Assembly (NCBI GenBank): GCA_044226485.1
Contig: JBGAGY010000001.1
Location: 124,001-188,000, forward strand
Length of the DNA stretch: 64,000 nucleotides
From: UBA6663 sp044226485
GTDB taxonomy: Bacteria; Chloroflexota; Anaerolineae; Anaerolineales; UBA6663
Reading direction: 5' to 3'
The notes under the pieces are model-generated. The model had not been told where the DNA came from. It did not search any database and was given only the letters and a program-made list of their open reading frames with translations. Both the position numbers and the translations under genes were made by a program. Each line of letters starts with the position of its first letter. Within the stretch, counting starts at the first letter, position 1. This document shows positions 1-8,647 of this stretch, one piece after another.

Positions 1-934
1 CGGCACCGCTGACGTGGCCGATCGCGCGCTGGCCGCTCTACAGAGCAACGCCGACCCGCAGGTCGACGTGATCGAATTCGACGCGACGTCCAAGCCCGAG
101 CTTGTCGACGCCGGCCTCTGGCAAAAGCTCGACACCGCCTCGGTCCCCAACGCCGCGAACCTGCTCGGCGGGATCCAGACGTCGGACTACAGCATCCCCT
201 ACCGCGGCTCGCAGGTCCTGCTGGCCTACGACAGCAGCAAGGTCGCCGAGAACGAGGTGCCCCACACGTTTGCGGACCTCACCACCTGGGTCAAGGCGCA
301 CCCCGGCCAGTTCGTGTATTGCCGACCCGACAAGGGCGGCAGCGGCGGCAACTTCGTCACACGCGCGATCTACGAGGTGACCGGCCGCGACCCGTCGCTC
401 TTCAAGAAGGGCACGCCGGATCCCAAACTGCTGGCCGAGTTCCCCAAGGCCTGGGAGCTGTTGCGCGATATCCATCCTTCGATCTTCGACAACGGCGCGT
501 ACCCGGCCGGCAACACCGCTGTGCTGACGCTTCTGGCGAACGGCTCGGTGAGCATGGCCACGGCCTGGTCCGATCAGGCGCTGCAGGGGCTCGCCAACGG
601 CTCGCTGCCTCCGAGCATCAAGCTCACCCAGCTCACCGACCTGCCCTTCCCCGGTGGCAATGCGATGCTGTCGGTGCCCAAGAACAGCCGCAACCTACAG
701 GGCGCGCTCGACTTAGTCAACTTCATGCTCGGCACCGATGGACAGGTGTCGGTCGTCAAGGATATCGGCGGGTTTCCGGCCGCCAAGTGGAGCACGCTGC
801 CGCAGGAGCTGCAGCAGCAGTACACCAGCGTGATCGCGGACACTGTGCCGCTCTGGCCCGGCGGTGACTGGGATGCCGCCAAGAACCAGGGCTGGTACGA
901 GAACGTCGCAACCAACATCAAGATGGGTTCCTGA
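1..934 (+). CDS. ABC transporter solute-binding protein, 5' truncated
   Basis: The reading frame is open to the left edge (first full codon at 2), so the N-terminus and any signal peptide are missing; a GTG at 14 is only an internal codon. The visible part resembles type-2 periplasmic binding proteins of the PotD/YnjB kind: alternating segments such as IPYRGSQVLLAYDSSKV, and a C-terminal run typical of the closing lobe (SVPKNSRNLQGALDLVNFML). It is followed by two permeases and an ATPase in the same direction, so it is the capture subunit of that importer. The substrate cannot be read from the sequence; polyamine, iron or an organic anion are all possible. A neighbouring PHP hydrolase and a GDPD suggest a phosphorylated or esterified solute, which is inference only. 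Confidence 0.85.
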   Translation, partial: GTADVADRALAALQSNADPQVDVIEFDATSKPELVDAGLWQKLDTASVPNAANLLGGIQTSDYSIPYRGSQVLLAYDSSKVAENEVPHTFADLTTWVKAHPGQFVYCRPDKGGSGGNFVTRAIYEVTGRDPSLFKKGTPDPKLLAEFPKAWELLRDIHPSIFDNGAYPAGNTAVLTLLANGSVSMATAWSDQALQGLANGSLPPSIKLTQLTDLPFPGGNAMLSVPKNSRNLQGALDLVNFMLGTDGQVSVVKDIGGFPAAKWSTLPQELQQQYTSVIADTVPLWPGGDWDAAKNQGWYENVATNIKMGS

Positions 935-948
935 CCGCTTCGCCGCGC

Positions 949-978
949 GGGCCGCGGCGCCCTCTGGCGCCGCGGCCC
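949..978 (+). terminator. Strong hairpin after the solute-binding gene
   Basis: A perfect 13-bp GC stem (arms 949-961 and 966-978, 4-nt loop) begins 14 bases after the stop codon and is followed by a pyrimidine-rich run (tcttctttcc). It probably causes partial termination or protects the 3' end of the upstream message, so that binding protein exceeds permease. Confidence 0.65.
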
Positions 979-1012
979 GATCTTCTTTCCCCGCAACCAC
1001 TTCAGACTTGTC

Positions 1013-1894
1013 ATGGCTTCCGTCTCGACACATCCTCTGCCGGTTGCACGCCGATCGGCTCGATCATGGATGGCATGGGCGCTGCCGTATATGCTCGTTG
1101 CGCCGCCGATCGCGCTCATGACGCTGCTGATCTTCCTGCCGGCCGCTCAAGCGATCCTGGAAACCGTCTGGGTCGACGGTGCATGGACGCTGAAGTCCTA
1201 TGCGGACTTCTTTCAAAACCCGATCCTGACGGCCAACCTCTGGTTCACGCTGGCTGTCACCCTGGCAACCGTGGCCCTGCTCTTCGCCGTCGGGCTGCCG
1301 CTCGCGCTATACCTGCGCTTCGCGCAGGGCCGGATCGCCGCGGCCGTTCAAGTCCTTTCGCTCTTCCCGCTCTTCGTGCCCGGCGTCATCCTCGCCTTTG
1401 CCCTCATTCGCGCCCTCGGCCCACACGGCCTGCTCGAAACGGTGCTGCATCAGATCGGTCTGAACGGCTACCTGTCGCCTTACCTCAAGCCACAGGGCAT
1501 CGTCATCGGTCTGGTCTGGCAGGAGATCCCGTTCACGGTGCTTGTGTTGACGGCCGGGCTCCGCCAGGTCGAAGACGCCATGATCGAAGCCGCGCGCGAC
1601 GTCGGCGCCAACGACTGGCAGACCTTCTGGCGCATCATCGTCCCGCAGCTGCAGCGCGCCATCGTGATCGTCTTCAGCCTGAATGTGATCGGCACGTTCG
1701 GCGCCTTCACCCTGCCCTATCTGCTCGGGCCGGCTCAGCCCATGATGATGGGCGTATCCATGCAACAGACATTCAATAACTATATGGACCGCACCGGCGC
1801 GCTCACTCAGGCTGTGATCACATTTGCGTTTTGCGCCGCCGTCGGCGTGATCTACGTTCGCACAGTGACCCGCCAATACGAGGGACGCTCATGA
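1013..1894 (+). CDS. ABC transporter permease (PotB-like)
   Basis: This 293-residue inner-membrane protein has about six hydrophobic helices, beginning with WALPYMLVAPPIALMTLLIF after a short basic N-terminus. The EAA loop that contacts the ATPase is clear around residues 185-205 (EAARDVGANDWQTFWRIIVP). Family: binding-protein-dependent transport permease, PotB/YnjC-like. The start ATG at 1013 opens right after the hairpin; the stop overlaps the next start (ATGA at 1891-1894), indicating translational coupling to the second permease. Confidence 0.9.
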   Translation: MASVSTHPLPVARRSARSWMAWALPYMLVAPPIALMTLLIFLPAAQAILETVWVDGAWTLKSYADFFQNPILTANLWFTLAVTLATVALLFAVGLPLALYLRFAQGRIAAAVQVLSLFPLFVPGVILAFALIRALGPHGLLETVLHQIGLNGYLSPYLKPQGIVIGLVWQEIPFTVLVLTAGLRQVEDAMIEAARDVGANDWQTFWRIIVPQLQRAIVIVFSLNVIGTFGAFTLPYLLGPAQPMMMGVSMQQTFNNYMDRTGALTQAVITFAFCAAVGVIYVRTVTRQYEGRS

Positions 1895-2766
1895 CAGCGG
1901 ACGGGATGGTCCCCGCATTTCTCGATGGCTCTGCCCCGCGTCGCAGCCGCGCCTGGCTGCGCGCCGCCCAACGCCAGGCGCCGGGCGTGATCCTGCTGCT
2001 GCTGCTGGCCCTGGTCGTGATCGGCCCGATGATCAGCGTGGTGTTGTGGGCGTTCGCCGAGACCTGGTGGTATCCGTCGCTGCTTCCCACTACCTGGGGC
2101 TTGAAGTATTGGACCGATACGCTCGCTCGGGCCGACATCCGTAGCGCACTCCCGCTGAGCGTTGGTCTTGCGGCGGCGGTCACCGCGCTCTCGGCCTTGA
2201 TCTGTCTTCCGGCCGCCTATGCCTTCGCGCGCTTGAACTTCCGCTTTCGCCAGCCGTTGCTGCTGTCGTTTCTGGCCACCAACGCCTTTCCGCGCTTCGG
2301 TTTGTACGTCAGCATCGCTGTGGTGTTCTTCAAGCTCAACCTGATCGGCACGCTGCAGGGCGTCGCTCTGATTCAACTGGTGAACACGTTGCTCGTGATG
2401 ATCTGGATCCCGACCTCGGCGTTTCAGGGCGTCGACCGCGCGCTCGAAGAAGCTGCGCTCGACGTTGGCGCCTCGCGGCTGCGCGTCTTCGTCCAAATCA
2501 CGCTGCCGATGGTGCTGCCCGCCCTCGCCGCGGCCCTGCTCCTGACCTTCGTCAGCACCTTCTATGAAGCCCAGGGCGCCCTGATCATCGGCATCCCGCG
2601 GATCGTGACGATGCCTGTGCTGATGTATTCGATCATCAACAGCCAGGTGATCGTGCAATACGGCGCCGTGATCTCGCTGATCCTGTGGCTGCCGTCTTTC
2701 GTGTTGCTGGGCCTGGTCCAGCGATTTGTCCGCGGCGGGACGATGGCCGCAGGCTTCGGAGTCTGA
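1891..2766 (+). CDS. ABC transporter permease (PotC-like)
   Basis: A 291-residue permease with an N-terminal helix (VILLLLLALVVIGPMISVVL) and an EAA loop (EEAALDVGASRLRVFVQITL). The frame extends upstream to 1831, but the ATG at 1891 overlapping the previous stop is the natural start, giving the usual family length. It pairs with the preceding permease to form the heterodimeric channel of the importer, with the ATPase gene 2 bases downstream of its stop. Confidence 0.9.
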   Translation: MTADGMVPAFLDGSAPRRSRAWLRAAQRQAPGVILLLLLALVVIGPMISVVLWAFAETWWYPSLLPTTWGLKYWTDTLARADIRSALPLSVGLAAAVTALSALICLPAAYAFARLNFRFRQPLLLSFLATNAFPRFGLYVSIAVVFFKLNLIGTLQGVALIQLVNTLLVMIWIPTSAFQGVDRALEEAALDVGASRLRVFVQITLPMVLPALAAALLLTFVSTFYEAQGALIIGIPRIVTMPVLMYSIINSQVIVQYGAVISLILWLPSFVLLGLVQRFVRGGTMAAGFGV

Positions 2767-2768
2767 GT

Positions 2769-3899
2769 ATGGCCACCCTCACCTTGAGCGGCCTGACCAA
2801 ATCGTTCGGCGGCCGTCCGGTCGTTGATGACGTCCATCTGAGCGTGACCGACGGCGAGTTCGTCTGCATCCTCGGCCCGAGCGGTTGCGGCAAGTCCACC
2901 ACGCTGCGCATGATCGGCGGCTTCGAGGAACCCACGGCCGGCGACGTGACCATCGACGGCGCCTCAGTCCTCGATCTGCCGCCCAATCGCCGGCCCACCG
3001 CCATGGTATTCCAGAAGTACACGCTCTGGCCGCATATGCGCGTGTTCGAGAACGTCGCGTTCGGTCTGGGCCTGCGCGGCCTGCCTAGGGTCGACATCGA
3101 GCGCGAGGTGCGGGAGGCGCTTGCCCTTGTGGGGTTATCCGGCTATGAGCGCCGCTATCCCGCGCAGCTCTCTGGCGGAGAACAGCAGCGCGTGGCGCTC
3201 GCTCGCGCGCTCGTGCTCAAGCCAAAACTCTTGCTGCTGGACGAGCCCTTCAGCAACCTCGATGCACTGCTGCGGGTCAGGCTGCGCGAGGAGTTGCACG
3301 CCATCCAACGCCGCCTGGCGCTGACGGCCGTGTTCGTCACCCACGACCAGGAAGAGGCCCTGAGCCTGGCCGATCGGATTGCGGTGATGCACGCCGGCCG
3401 GCTCGAGCAACTGGATACGCCCGAGCGTCTGTATGCATTTCCTCGCACGTTGTTCGTGGCGGATTTCATCGGCCAGATGAACCTGCTCCCCGCGCGACGC
3501 GAAGGCGATCGACTGCGCCTCGGCCGGCATACGCTGCCCTGCCCGTCCGCCGTCGACGCAGGGGCCGTCACGGTTGCGGTGCGGCCCGAAGACCTGTTGC
3601 CCGTGGACGCCGCTCAGGTGCTGGATCCCGGCGCGCTCTGGCAGGCGCGCATCGACCAGGTCATCGACCTCGGACACTATCGCAAGGTCCTGGCCTTTGC
3701 GCCGGGGTTGTTCGAGTCGCCTCAGGAGATGGCCCACAACCGGGTTAAGATCTATCTGCCAAAGTCGTTCACGATCGCCGAAGGCGGCACGCTTTGGCTC
3801 AAACCGAGCCGATTCCTGATCTACTCGCATGAGAGCGAGCCTGTTGAGGTCCGTCAGCCGGTCGTCTACGCCGCTGCCGGTGTCTCGACCCTGGCGTAA
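2769..3899 (+). CDS. ABC transporter ATP-binding protein (PotA/FbpC-like)
   Basis: The 376-residue ATPase carries Walker A (GPSGCGKSTT, about residue 38), a Q-loop (MVFQKYTLWPHM), the signature LSGGEQQRVALARAL, Walker B (LLLLDEPFSNLD) and the H-loop (VFVTHDQEEAL). The C-terminal 140 residues form a TOBE-like domain (VTVAVRPEDLLP), as in PotA/UgpC/FbpC ATPases. Translation starts at ATG 2769, not the upstream in-frame codon at 2685, because the former sits directly after the permease stop and restores the normal N-terminus. It energises the importer encoded by the three genes before it. Confidence 0.92.
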   Translation: MATLTLSGLTKSFGGRPVVDDVHLSVTDGEFVCILGPSGCGKSTTLRMIGGFEEPTAGDVTIDGASVLDLPPNRRPTAMVFQKYTLWPHMRVFENVAFGLGLRGLPRVDIEREVREALALVGLSGYERRYPAQLSGGEQQRVALARALVLKPKLLLLDEPFSNLDALLRVRLREELHAIQRRLALTAVFVTHDQEEALSLADRIAVMHAGRLEQLDTPERLYAFPRTLFVADFIGQMNLLPARREGDRLRLGRHTLPCPSAVDAGAVTVAVRPEDLLPVDAAQVLDPGALWQARIDQVIDLGHYRKVLAFAPGLFESPQEMAHNRVKIYLPKSFTIAEGGTLWLKPSRFLIYSHESEPVEVRQPVVYAAAGVSTLA

Positions 3900-3907
3900 G
3901 GACAACG

Positions 3908-5278
3908 ATGGAAACGTTTCGCTGGTCCGACGAAGCCATTCTGACCGATGCAGATGCCAAGCGGCATCTCATCCATGCCGTGATCGTGCCTGAGCACACG
4001 CTGACGCTCGACATCACGCTGTCGTTCGAACCCTGGATCGTGGACGGCCGTCACAACATGCTCACATTGACGGTGCAGGATCCGATGGGATCTCGCGGCG
4101 CGGGTCATCGTCACGGGTCGCGCCATCATGTCCGTCTGAGCACATCGTCAGCCACGCCCGGTTTTCTCGCCGGGCCGATCACACCCGGTGTCTGGCAAAT
4201 CGAGGTAGATACGCACATGGTGCTGCCGGGCGTCGACTGCGCCTACTCCCTCGAGGTCGTTGGAGACGACGCGGATGATCAGGTTGCGTCGGCGGCGCAG
4301 CCCGCGAAACCGTCGATGCAGGTCCGCGGTGATGCGCCGGGTTGGTATCGGGGTGATCTACACGCGCACTCCACGCATTCCGACGCGACCTGGACCGTGG
4401 CTGATCTTGTGGCTTTCGCCAAGACCCTTCAGCTCGACTTTGTCACCCTCAGTGACCACAACACGACCTCAGGGCTGAACGAACTGACAGAGGCCTGCGG
4501 CGATGACCTCCTGGGGCTGCCGGCGCAAGAATTGACCACCTTCCAGGGCCACGCCCTGGCGCTCGGCCTGAGCGACTGGATCGACTGGCGCACGGGTTCC
4601 GGCCGACGCTCGATGGCCGAGGTCGTGCCCGACGTCGAGGACCGCGGCGGGTTGTTCGTCATCGCTCACCCGCGCTCGGTGGGCGACCCCATTTGCACGG
4701 GTTGCGATTGGACTCATTCGGATGTCCAACCGGGACCTGCGCGTCGGGTGGAGGTCTGGAACGGCGAATGGCACGGCGAGAGCCAGAACGAGGAAGGGCT
4801 CGCATTGGCCATTGACTGGCTCAATGCCGGACACCGCCTGGTTCTGACGGCCGGCACGGACCACCATGGCCATGGCGTCGCTCACGAGGCGCTTGGGTTC
4901 AACGTCGTTTGGGCGAGCGCACTCACAGCGCCTGCGATCCTGGCCGGGATCCGACAGGGACAGCTCTACGTGAGCAGCGGGCCTGAGTTGGGGTTCGAGG
5001 CTGTCGTCGGCGAGGCGCGCCTGCACATGGGCGACTCAACCCTCAGGCCAGCCGGAAGCGACATTCAATGGGTGGCGCACTGGCGGAAAAGCCCTGTGGC
5101 TGCTCGCGTCGAATTGATCGTGGACGGCGTGGTCGTCGGGGAAAAGGCCGCCGGCTCCGACGGCACCCAGGTCTGGGGATGGACGAGCTCTCAGGCCCGA
5201 TGGGGTCTCCTCAGTCTGCGTGCAGCCAACGGGTCGCTGTTGGCGCTCACGAACCCGATCTTCCTGGACGGCCGTTGA
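3908..5278 (+). CDS. PHP-domain metallohydrolase, CehA/McbA family
   Basis: 456 residues, starting 8 bases after the ATPase stop and so probably in the same operon. An N-terminal beta-rich region (1-140) precedes the PHP core: GDLHAHSTHSD supplies the HxH metal ligands, VTLSDHNTTSG the next Asp-His, FVIAHPRSVGDP a third, and LTAGTDHHGHG the last. The family (CehA, McbA) hydrolyses phosphoesters or carbamates with a metal cluster. No signal peptide is visible, so it is probably cytoplasmic and acts on the imported solute. The substrate is unknown. Confidence 0.8.
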   Translation: METFRWSDEAILTDADAKRHLIHAVIVPEHTLTLDITLSFEPWIVDGRHNMLTLTVQDPMGSRGAGHRHGSRHHVRLSTSSATPGFLAGPITPGVWQIEVDTHMVLPGVDCAYSLEVVGDDADDQVASAAQPAKPSMQVRGDAPGWYRGDLHAHSTHSDATWTVADLVAFAKTLQLDFVTLSDHNTTSGLNELTEACGDDLLGLPAQELTTFQGHALALGLSDWIDWRTGSGRRSMAEVVPDVEDRGGLFVIAHPRSVGDPICTGCDWTHSDVQPGPARRVEVWNGEWHGESQNEEGLALAIDWLNAGHRLVLTAGTDHHGHGVAHEALGFNVVWASALTAPAILAGIRQGQLYVSSGPELGFEAVVGEARLHMGDSTLRPAGSDIQWVAHWRKSPVAARVELIVDGVVVGEKAAGSDGTQVWGWTSSQARWGLLSLRAANGSLLALTNPIFLDGR

Positions 5279-5304
5279 CAGTCGATCGTGCGTCGCGCTG
5301 ACGA

Positions 5305-6240
5305 CTACGCTTGCGAGTCACGACTCCCACTCTCGAGCAAGTGCTTCAACGCCTCTGGCGTATTGCTGGTCCACAGCGCAACCCCCACGTCGCGCAAGCG
5401 TAACGCGTGGGACCGAGCTCGCGGGTTCGTCACATCGACGGTCCATACATCGAGCTTGATCCCTTCCGCGCCAAGCATCTCTGCCCAGTTGAAACTGTCT
5501 TCGAGCGACTGAACCACCAGCTCATGATCCATGTAGAACGTCTCGACGCCCGGAACCAATCCCAACAGACTCTCACAGCGTTGGCGGAGATATCGTTCAA
5601 GGGTCGTTCGCCGCTCAGACGCCAACAGATGATCGTCGTAGTACCCATAGGCCCCACGTTGCCGCGGGAACGTACGCGGATCGCGGAAAGCGCCCTCGGG
5701 CGCCCAGTCGATGAGCCACATCGGGTCGAAACCGAGTCGCAGCCCGGGCGCGATCCGCCGTAACGTGCGCAGATGCCAATCCGCGCCGCTACTGACGATC
5801 ACGCGTCGCTTGAGCGGCGCGACCAGCCGGACCAGTCGCTCCAGGATCTCGTCGGGCTGGCCCGGATCCACGCTCTTGAGATCCAGCTGCAACTCAGTCT
5901 TGGCGGGATGGACAAGAACGCGATCCACCACTTCCGAAAGCAGGGCCGCCGGATGGCGCGTGTCGACGCCGGAATGGCGGAGCTTGAGAGTTCGAGCCCG
6001 GTCGGCCGAACATGCGGCCACCGCGCCGGTCCCCGTCGTCTCTCCCTCCAGCAGTTCATCATGAACCAGCAGGAAGTCTTCATCCGCCAGGGCGGTGATA
6101 TCGACCTCGATGACGTCCGCGCCGTTGTCCAGACAGGCCGCGATCGAGGCAAGTGAGTTCGGCGGACCGACAGAGACGTCCTGGGCGGCCATGTGGTGCA
6201 CGATGCAATAGGCTGAAGGGGGCGGAGCGCTGTTCGTCAC
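5305..6240 (-). CDS. Glycerophosphodiester phosphodiesterase-like protein, divergent active site
   Basis: TIM-barrel GDPD fold: GADVIEVDITALADEDFLLVHD aligns with the family's metal-binding ExD and catalytic HDE. The start was placed at GTG 6240 because AAGGA lies 7 bases upstream; the frame runs on to 6309 without a ribosome site or conserved sequence. Odd features: the usual HRG reads HHM, the PENT motif reads PPNS so its Glu is absent, and the later metal Glu is Asp (LQLDLKS). It may therefore be altered in substrate or activity. It is convergent with the PHP gene and divergent from phoB, which fits a phosphorus-scavenging role. Confidence 0.72.
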   Translation of the reverse strand: MTNSAPPPSAYCIVHHMAAQDVSVGPPNSLASIAACLDNGADVIEVDITALADEDFLLVHDELLEGETTGTGAVAACSADRARTLKLRHSGVDTRHPAALLSEVVDRVLVHPAKTELQLDLKSVDPGQPDEILERLVRLVAPLKRRVIVSSGADWHLRTLRRIAPGLRLGFDPMWLIDWAPEGAFRDPRTFPRQRGAYGYYDDHLLASERRTTLERYLRQRCESLLGLVPGVETFYMDHELVVQSLEDSFNWAEMLGAEGIKLDVWTVDVTNPRARSHALRLRDVGVALWTSNTPEALKHLLESGSRDSQA

Positions 6241-6372
6241 GATGGGTTCCTTAGGAACGGCGGGCCTGCGCTCATGATGCCACGGGGGGTTCATCGGGGG
6301 ATTAAGCATCGGTCCGATGGGCTTCAGCCGCCGGAGATTTGCGCCCTGAGCGTAGCCTCTTGCCTCGATTTC

Positions 6373-6423
6373 TTGAGATCTCTTGCACGTGGCTTAACCA
6401 GCCGTTGACGTTCTTGCCATACT
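6373..6423 (+). promoter_or_regulatory. Candidate Pho box and promoter of phoB
   Basis: Four TTGAG/TTGCA/TTAAC/TTGAC cores start at 6373, 6383, 6394 and 6405, that is at 10, 11 and 11 bp spacing on one helix face. A CATACT -10-like hexamer follows at 6418. This matches the architecture of PhoB binding sites (direct repeats, 11-bp period, replacing the -35) and suggests autoregulation. Confidence 0.55.
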
Positions 6424-6437
6424 CTGCCCTTCAGCCT

Positions 6438-7121
6438 ATGACGACCATCCTGCTCATCGAAGATGATGCCACTCTGCGCGAAACACTGGCGATGAACCTG
6501 CGGGCGGAGGGCTATCAGGTATTGACGGCCGGTGACGGCATGACGGGACTGGACCTGGTTCGCGACGAAGAACCTGATCTGATGCTCCTGGACCTGATGT
6601 TGCCCAAACTGGACGGGCTCTCGCTTTGTCGGATCGTGCGCAAGCAATCGGGCATCCCGATCATCATGCTCACCGCGCGCGGCACTGAAATGGACCGCAT
6701 CACAGGTCTCGAGACAGGCGCCGACGACTACGTCGTCAAACCTTTCAGCCTGGGCGAATTGCTCGCCCGTGTCAGGGCCAATCTTCGACGCAGCTCGGCC
6801 ACCGAAACTCGATCACAGGCCACCTGCCTGGTCGCGGGCGACATGACCCTCGACCTGATCGCGCGGCGGGCCAGCAGTGGCGGTGGCGAGATCAAGCTGA
6901 CGTACCGTGAGTTCGACCTTCTGGCAGAGTTGATGCGCAACCAGGGCGCGGTCCTCTCGCGAGATCTGATCCTCAATCGCGTCTGGGGTTTCGACTATGT
7001 CGGCGACAGCCACACCGTCGACGTCCATATCCGCTGGCTGCGTGAAAAGATCGAGGAGGACCCGTCGTCGCCGAAACGGATCACGACCGTACGCGGGGTC
7101 GGTTACCGCTTCGAACGATGA
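6438..7121 (+). CDS. phoB: PhoB-like response regulator, OmpR family
   Basis: A 227-residue two-domain regulator. The receiver begins TTILLIEDDATLRE with the acidic pair, the phospho-acceptor Asp lies in LMLLDLMLPKLDG (about residue 53), and the Lys switch in DYVVKPFSLGELLAR. The C-terminal winged helix ends with VDVHIRWLREKIEEDP and TVRGVGYRFER, the OmpR/PhoB signature. ATG 6438 was chosen over 6339 because the receiver starts there and the promoter-like repeats lie between. It overlaps the kinase gene by 4 bases (ATGA) and stands upstream of the pst operon, so phosphate control is the likely role. Confidence 0.88.
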   Translation: MTTILLIEDDATLRETLAMNLRAEGYQVLTAGDGMTGLDLVRDEEPDLMLLDLMLPKLDGLSLCRIVRKQSGIPIIMLTARGTEMDRITGLETGADDYVVKPFSLGELLARVRANLRRSSATETRSQATCLVAGDMTLDLIARRASSGGGEIKLTYREFDLLAELMRNQGAVLSRDLILNRVWGFDYVGDSHTVDVHIRWLREKIEEDPSSPKRITTVRGVGYRFER

Positions 7122-8272
7122 CGATCGTCGATTGGATCACCTGGATGGCCGTGACCGCGGCCCTCAGCCTGTTGTTCTGGCGAGCGCGGAGCGAGCATCG
7201 CCAGGCACGCCACTGGGAAAGCGCGGCTCATTCAGCCGAACAAGACCTGAGAGACGCGCGTCAAGAGCTGGACCACTGCCAGGCTGAACGAGAGGCGCTC
7301 GAACGGATTCAGTGGGATGGTGTGCTGGTGTTGGACCCGCACAACCAGGTCGTGCGTCTGAACGGCGTCGCCCGTGACCTTTTTGGGCCCGAGGCCCGGC
7401 CGGGCGTCAGCCTGATGATGTTGGCACGATCTGCCGAGCTTGACGATTGGGTGGCGACAGCCCGAGTAAGTGGCGGTGATGTCGACGCTCAGGTGACGTT
7501 GAATGGCCTGCCGGTCCGCATCCGCGTGCAGGTGGTGAGTGAAGACCGGGCCGTGATTGTGCTGCGCGAGATGAGCGAGATGCAGCGCCTTGGCCGAGCA
7601 CGCCGCGACTTCATCGCCAACATCTCTCACGAGTTACGCACCCCACTGACCTCTATCCGCCTGCTCCTTGAAAGCCTGATGAAGGGACGCCCCACTGAAG
7701 ATCCCTTGCCGCATCTGGAGAAGATCGCGGTCGAGGTCCAGGCTCTGGAACAGATGTCGCAGGAATTGCTCGACCTGGCGCAGATCGAGTCTGGTCAGGC
7801 AGTGGTGCGGCTCGTCCCTGTGCAGATTCAGACCCTCATGGCACACGCTGTCACTAGACTGCAGCCACAGGCCGAACGCAAGCAACAGAGCCTGAGCATG
7901 CAAGCGCCTGACGACCTTGAAGCGCTGGCGGATTTCGACCAGATCTCTCGAGCGCTTGGTAATCTCGTTCACAACGCGATCAAATTCACGCCCGAGGGCG
8001 GGCAGATCCGTTTGTCGGCACAGCGCGCCGAGAGCGATATTGTGATCTCCGTCTGCGACAACGGTCCCGGGATCTCAATGGCCGACCAATCTCGCGTATT
8101 CGAGCGCTTCTTTCGAGCCGATCGCGCCCGATTGCGGCAGTCGGGCACAGGACTTGGCCTGGCGATCGCGAAACACGTTGTTGAGGCCCATGGAGGCAGG
8201 ATCTGGGTCGAGAGCGAAGGTATTGCCGGACGCGGCACGACTTTTTCGATCAGCGTCCTGCCCAATGCCTGA
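7118..8272 (+). CDS. phoR: PhoR-like sensor histidine kinase
   Basis: 384 residues. One N-terminal membrane helix (WITWMAVTAALSLLFW) is followed by a coiled linker, a PAS-like segment (about 60-150), a HisKA domain with the phospho-His in FIANISHELRTPLTSIR, and an HATPase_c domain (NLVHNAIKFTPEGG, DNGPGIS, GTGLGLAIAKH). There is no periplasmic sensing domain, as in PhoR, which reads phosphate through PhoU and the Pst transporter. Start codon overlaps the regulator stop. Confidence 0.88.
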   Translation: MTIVDWITWMAVTAALSLLFWRARSEHRQARHWESAAHSAEQDLRDARQELDHCQAEREALERIQWDGVLVLDPHNQVVRLNGVARDLFGPEARPGVSLMMLARSAELDDWVATARVSGGDVDAQVTLNGLPVRIRVQVVSEDRAVIVLREMSEMQRLGRARRDFIANISHELRTPLTSIRLLLESLMKGRPTEDPLPHLEKIAVEVQALEQMSQELLDLAQIESGQAVVRLVPVQIQTLMAHAVTRLQPQAERKQQSLSMQAPDDLEALADFDQISRALGNLVHNAIKFTPEGGQIRLSAQRAESDIVISVCDNGPGISMADQSRVFERFFRADRARLRQSGTGLGLAIAKHVVEAHGGRIWVESEGIAGRGTTFSISVLPNA

Positions 8273-8281
8273 CCCGGACGG

Positions 8282-8324
8282 TTGAGATGCGCTTGACGCA
8301 CCCTTGACGGGACGGATGGATACT
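8282..8324 (+). promoter_or_regulatory. Candidate Pho box P1 between phoR and pstS
   Basis: TTGAG, TTGAC and TTGAC start at 8282, 8293 and 8304, exactly 11 bp apart, followed by GATACT at 8319. A transcript from here would meet the terminator at 8361-8388 after about 40-60 bases, so this could be an attenuated promoter or the source of a very short RNA. Confidence 0.4.
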
Positions 8325-8360
8325 GTCGTTCAAGGGCTTCGTCGGCCCTCTCCTCCTCCT

Positions 8361-8388
8361 AAACGCCCGGCTCCATCGGGCGTTTTTG
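8361..8388 (+). terminator. Rho-independent terminator after phoR
   Basis: An 8-bp stem (aacgcccg / cgggcgtt) with a 7-nt loop runs into ttttt. It closes the phoB-phoR message and separates it from pstS. Confidence 0.8.
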
Positions 8389-8556
8389 GTTTCGGCCGCA
8401 CCCTGATCGAACTGACATCTCACATAAGAGTGACTCCCAGCAAGAGCGCCGCCTGCCGATCCGTCTGAGCCGCTTGGACGAGACGGCTACCCAAGGTGTG
8501 CCGAAGAGTTCGGGTTGCCGAACTGACAAAATTCCTTTAACAAATCCTCGTTCAAA

Positions 8557-8608
8557 GTCAACGTCTCTTAAAGTTGGCTTTCAAGTCGTTTGACCTCCTC
8601 ACACTACT
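8557..8608 (+). promoter_or_regulatory. Candidate Pho box and promoter of pstS
   Basis: Cores GTCAAC (8557), TTAAAG (8568), TTTCAA (8579) and TTGAC (8590) recur at 11 bp; a TTAACA lies further up at 8537. ACTACT at 8603 is a -10 candidate at the same offset (13) from the last repeat as in the phoB promoter. The rest of the 375-bp gap between phoR and pstS holds only the P1 repeats and terminator listed separately. Confidence 0.45.
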
Positions 8609-8647
8609 GTGTACCTCGGAAACCCAACCATGAGGAGAAGACACGGA

